6,940 bases of DNA from JAXDLH01 sp034666705 (GTDB lineage Bacteria; Chloroflexota; UBA6077; SHYK01). The notes under the pieces are model-generated. The model was not told where the DNA came from. It worked only from the letters and a program-made list of their open reading frames with translations, and made no database searches. A program made the translations under genes and the position numbers. Location: contig JAXDLH010000098.1 of NCBI GenBank assembly GCA_034666705.1, positions 1 through 6,940 on the forward strand, read 5' to 3'. This document shows, piece by piece, positions 3,973 to 6,940 of the stretch (position 1 is its first letter; each line of letters starts with the position of its first letter).

Positions 3973-6466
3973 AGATTCGTGGGAGCGCGGCGTCAGCTAT
4001 ATCGGGCCGCACGACCACACCGAGATCGTCGAGAAAGACGTTGCTGATTGGTCGCCCGTAGGCCAGCCCGGCATATCCGCCCCGCGCGTTGGTACTCGTC
4101 GCATATCCGAAGTAGTCCTTCGTCGGCGCGCCGTCGCGGATCGCCTCGAGCAGCGTATTCGCGTCGCGCAGGCGCGGGAGGCGCAGGTCAGTGGAGAACA
4201 CCTCCCAGAGCTCCTTGACGCGTACGTCCTGGCGAGCATCGCTCCAGATGTAGCGCTTCAAGGCAAGATCGAGCGCGGCTGGCGACCATTTTGAGAACAG
4301 CAGGCCACTTTTCACGACGTAATTGGACGCCCGGAGCGGAAGAGCTCCGAGTGAATCAAGGTTGCTGCCGATCTTCATGACTCGCCAGGTGATTGGCCCC
4401 GCCCCCTCCTGCTCGGGGATGATCAGCCACTGAAACGCTGGGTCGACACCGGACGCGAGATCGGTTTCCGCCCGGCGCAGCTCCGTCCGGATCTCTTCGC
4501 GTTGGGTCTCGTTGAGGGTGAGGCCGCTCGAATTCTCGGAGATACTCTTCCACGCCAGGTATCGCTTGGACGTCTCGATGAGACCCGTGACCTCATCGCC
4601 ACCCGCGGCGGCGAAGACGAGCATGTTCCGGTAATGCCGTGGCGCTGTCCCCCAGCGCTCGACCGTTTCCTGGGCGAACTCGAGTGCTTTGCTCCCTTCA
4701 GGAGTGTGGGGTGTCCGAGGAGAGATAACGACGAGGCGAGCCGAACTCTCGTCAGGAACGTCGGCGGTGCTCTGCGGGGAGATGTGCACCCCCGCGAACT
4801 CGCCTCGGTCCCGGGAATCCTGTAACGCTTTGGCGAGCCGACTCTCTACCTCACCAAGCGCTTGGGCGTCGGTGATTCCGGCTTCGCGGTCGATGACCAC
4901 GCGATGCAAGTCGACCTCGCCCAGATACGCCCAGGCGTGGTCGTACGGCTGATCAGGATTTTCCTGGGGCGAGTCGCCCTGCGTCCACCACTTCGCGCGG
5001 AACACCTTGCCGTTGTACTCGACCTCACGTCCTGCCACGTACACGGTCTCAGGATCCCATCGCGCCGGGACGCCATTCGAGAGCGGCGCCACCGTGCGAG
5101 CCGCGGCTCGATCGCTGTCGAGGACGGGCCCCAGATATCGCCAGGGGGTCTCCCAGGCGTACTTCACGGCGGCGTCCGGCTGGTCGCCCGAGGTCCACCA
5201 TTTCGCCTGGTAGACCCGACCTTGCCAGATCACCTTGGCTCGTCCCTCGTATGCCTTGGTCGAGCGCCACAGCGGGTACGGGCTCGTGCGGGGATCATCC
5301 GCGGGGACACCACCGACTCTGGTAACGGCGGCGCTGGGTGCGGGCTCGGCGAATTGCACGCCGGGCTGCGCGATTCCTCCCGTTTGACGTTGCGGCGAGC
5401 CGGCTGCAAACCGGTGGGCGAAGTCGTGTGGCTCCTGGCCAACGCCGCTGCAGGTGTTCGACATCCGCTTGTCATCGGCGCCTGCCCCGCATTGCACGTC
5501 GCGATTGGCGGACCAGAACGACAATCGGCCGAGGTGGAGCTCACGGGCGAACGCGATCAACCAGTCAGCGTCCCCTGGCGTGAAGACCTCACCGGGGACG
5601 GAGTTCTGCCCGATCATCGGGGTGGCGCCGATCAGATTCCAGATCTCACGTTCGGTTCGCGGGCGACCCGCTCGCCGGTATGCGCCGTCCAGTTGTTGCC
5701 AGGTTCCATTCAGCGCCGAGACGGTGGCTTCGCGCATCGACGACGTTCGAGACCCGCCGTAGTTCATGGTCATCACGTTGACGCCCGCGAGATCGACGCC
5801 GGTCGCCAGCGCCTGGTCGATTAGCGCGGTCGACTCCGGAGTCATGCCATAGGGTGCGACGGGCAGCGTCAGCCAGACCTTGAGATTGCTGTTGTTCCGC
5901 TGCAATTGTTGGATGGTCGTTGCCCTGCGGCTGTTCGTCGCCGTGTCGGCGAGCGCGGTCCCCTCGATGTCGAAATCGATCACGGTGAGTCCATAACGAT
6001 CGATGACGTTCTGATAGGCAGCGACGAGCTTCTGAGCATCCTCGCAGGCCGTTGCCAGTTCGTGATTCTGCTCACCGCCAAACGAGACGATGACGTCGCC
6101 CCCCCGCTCCCGAAGGTGCACGATTCGCCTGTCCAGGTCGAGCGCGCGCGCCGCGGAATCCAGGTTGTAGTACGTACCCCATGACGGCAGGCACGGCTCG
6201 GCGGGGTCGGCCACCACGAAACCGAGGACGACGCGTTCTGCAGGCTGCTCGGCAGGATCTTCGAAATGCAGGATCGGGGTAAGCGTCGTGTCCACGTATG
6301 GCGCGAACCATATGTCGCCGGCTTCCATTCTTGAGTCCGCCAAACTGGCGAGGCTCGTCTGGACCCAGTACGAGCCGCCCACGATCAGCCCCGCCGCGCA
6401 GGCGACCACGATCAGCAGGCGAGACACTGAAAGTCGCCGTGTGCCAGCTCGATTGTTCATTGCCAC
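3962..6466 (-). CDS. GH18 chitinase-like protein with two CBM5/12 modules fused to a DUF499-like C-terminal region
   Basis: An 834-residue protein. Residues about 15-36 form a signal peptide or membrane anchor (LLIVVACAAGLIVGG). The GH18 domain (about 50-350) has the SFGG strand (128-131), D164-F-D166-I-E168 (E168 the expected acid/base), VMTMNYG (231-237), and LSFWSANRD (315-323) closing the barrel. C92, C141, C326 and C339 could form disulfides. A Pro/Gly/Ala-rich linker (about 352-396) precedes two chitin-binding modules, about 397-448 (AKWWTSGD, 421-428) and 467-518 (AKWWTQGD, 491-498). Residues about 519-834 resemble the C-terminal part of cytoplasmic DUF499 ATPases: ADVPDE, HYRNMLVF, KRYLAWKSI, LPRLRDANTLLEAIRDGA. 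The Walker-type ATPase half is absent, and this part has no Cys. The reading frame is unbroken through the junction. GTG at 6466 is chosen because AGGAG lies 9 bases upstream; ATG at 6460 is the alternative. Chitin or peptidoglycan-like glycan is the likely target. The fusion's role is unknown. Confidence 0.9.
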   Translation of the reverse strand: MAMNNRAGTRRLSVSRLLIVVACAAGLIVGGSYWVQTSLASLADSRMEAGDIWFAPYVDTTLTPILHFEDPAEQPAERVVLGFVVADPAEPCLPSWGTYYNLDSAARALDLDRRIVHLRERGGDVIVSFGGEQNHELATACEDAQKLVAAYQNVIDRYGLTVIDFDIEGTALADTATNSRRATTIQQLQRNNSNLKVWLTLPVAPYGMTPESTALIDQALATGVDLAGVNVMTMNYGGSRTSSMREATVSALNGTWQQLDGAYRRAGRPRTEREIWNLIGATPMIGQNSVPGEVFTPGDADWLIAFARELHLGRLSFWSANRDVQCGAGADDKRMSNTCSGVGQEPHDFAHRFAAGSPQRQTGGIAQPGVQFAEPAPSAAVTRVGGVPADDPRTSPYPLWRSTKAYEGRAKVIWQGRVYQAKWWTSGDQPDAAVKYAWETPWRYLGPVLDSDRAAARTVAPLSNGVPARWDPETVYVAGREVEYNGKVFRAKWWTQGDSPQENPDQPYDHAWAYLGEVDLHRVVIDREAGITDAQALGEVESRLAKALQDSRDRGEFAGVHISPQSTADVPDESSARLVVISPRTPHTPEGSKALEFAQETVERWGTAPRHYRNMLVFAAAGGDEVTGLIETSKRYLAWKSISENSSGLTLNETQREEIRTELRRAETDLASGVDPAFQWLIIPEQEGAGPITWRVMKIGSNLDSLGALPLRASNYVVKSGLLFSKWSPAALDLALKRYIWSDARQDVRVKELWEVFSTDLRLPRLRDANTLLEAIRDGAPTKDYFGYATSTNARGGYAGLAYGRPISNVFLDDLGVVVRPDIADAALPRISPP

Positions 6467-6545
6467 GGATTCCAGCTCCTGAGTGCGGCGCGCTCAACGA
6501 ATGCGAAATAGCCGGCCGATAGCCCGCGATGGGGTGCGGAGCGCC
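6467..6545 (-). other. Short intergenic spacer upstream of the GH18 fusion
   Basis: This 79-bp spacer between two same-strand genes contains the AGGAG ribosome binding site near its 3' end. No clear promoter hexamers or terminator hairpin were seen, which fits co-transcription with the upstream membrane-protein gene. Confidence 0.4.
6476..6480 (-). promoter_or_regulatory. Ribosome binding site of the GH18 fusion gene
   Basis: AGGAG on the minus strand is 9 bases before the GTG at 6466 and 15 bases before the ATG at 6460. The spacing favours the GTG start. Confidence 0.6.
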
Positions 6546-6940
6546 TCATTTGGTGAGAAGTGGATCGAGGTCGCGCAACTCCCCGTCGAGCAATAGCTGA
6601 CGACCGTTCTCGAGCCGGTCCCGCGCGGCCAGCGCAACGGCGAGCGGACCCTTTTGCGCGATCTCCTCTGGGACGGAGCTGCCGACGTAAAGCGCCGTTG
6701 CCCAGTGCGGTGCCTCAGGCTCGCGTGGCGCCGCAGTGACCGGCCGATAGATGAAGTCACGTATATTCGCGGCGAGGTCGATACCAATGGTTCGGATCCC
6801 AATAAGAGCGATGCATGCATACGCCGTCATCACGAGATTGGTCGCGGCGAACGTCGCGTGGATATAGGCTTGCTGGCTGATATCGTGGACCAAGGTGTGA
6901 GCCGACCATGTAATAAGGAGGAGCGGCATGAACACGAATA
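6546..6940 (-). CDS. 3' part of an unrecognised membrane protein (runs off the window)
   Basis: The frame is open to the window edge. The visible part is about 130 residues. It starts within or just before a hydrophobic stretch (MPLLLITW), followed by HDISQQAYIHATFAATN and a second hydrophobic segment (LVMTAYACIALIGI). It then continues into a soluble tail of about 75 residues that is acidic and Leu-rich at the end and finishes DPLLTK. In-frame GTG (6935) and ATG (6929) exist, but no ribosome binding site can be judged this close to the edge. Starting in mid-helix suggests the true start lies outside the window. The stop is 79 bases before the GH18 fusion start, on the same strand, so the two may be co-transcribed. 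I do not recognise a family. It could be a multi-span inner-membrane protein whose last helices and cytoplasmic tail are seen here. Confidence 0.6.
   Translation of the reverse strand, partial: FVFMPLLLITWSAHTLVHDISQQAYIHATFAATNLVMTAYACIALIGIRTIGIDLAANIRDFIYRPVTAAPREPEAPHWATALYVGSSVPEEIAQKGPLAVALAARDRLENGRQLLLDGELRDLDPLLTK

Noticed and set aside
4862..5824. A 320-codon plus-strand ORF opposite the GH18/CBM region
   Set aside because: It is antisense to conserved GH18 and CBM motifs. Its translation shows no recognisable domain and has Arg/Gly-rich shadow composition.

Overview
The window is GC-rich bacterial DNA with dense coding. It reads as a high-GC, Gram-positive-type lineage, most likely Chloroflexota (Thermomicrobia-like). 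This rests on an Obg GTPase with the C-terminal OCT extension, a zinc-finger anti-sigma module, and the general style of the proteins. It is inference without any database search.

Layout. Positions 14-1288 (minus) carry obg/cgtA, a ribosome-associated GTPase. A divergent intergenic region (1289-1665) follows. Its right end holds three copies of GTTATCCACC at an exact 21-bp period, together with a small doubtful ORF. Positions 1666-3477 (plus) encode one polypeptide that joins a degenerate ECF-sigma-like segment, a zinc-binding anti-sigma segment, one membrane helix and an extracytoplasmic beta-propeller-like domain. A HIT-family nucleotide hydrolase/transferase (3470-3943, plus) starts inside the end of that gene and is probably translationally coupled to it. 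A GC-rich hairpin sits in the convergent junction (about 3950-3972). Positions 3962-6466 (minus) encode an 834-residue protein with an N-terminal signal/anchor, a GH18 chitinase-type domain, two CBM5/12-type chitin-binding modules, and then about 315 residues that closely resemble the C-terminal part of DUF499 ATPases. At the right edge (6546-6940, minus) is the 3' part of an unrecognised membrane protein, which probably lies in the same transcription unit as the chitinase-like gene.

How the genes fit together. The sensor-like fusion and the HIT gene look like one plus-strand operon. Its promoter/5' region contains the phased repeats, which could be an operator or DnaA-box-like sites. The minus-strand pair (membrane protein, then GH18-DUF499 fusion) is a separate cell-surface unit. 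No functional link between the two units can be shown from sequence alone. The two most unusual objects are the chitinase-DUF499 chimera and the one-chain sigma/anti-sigma/propeller protein. No tRNA, rRNA, CRISPR array or insertion sequence was seen.
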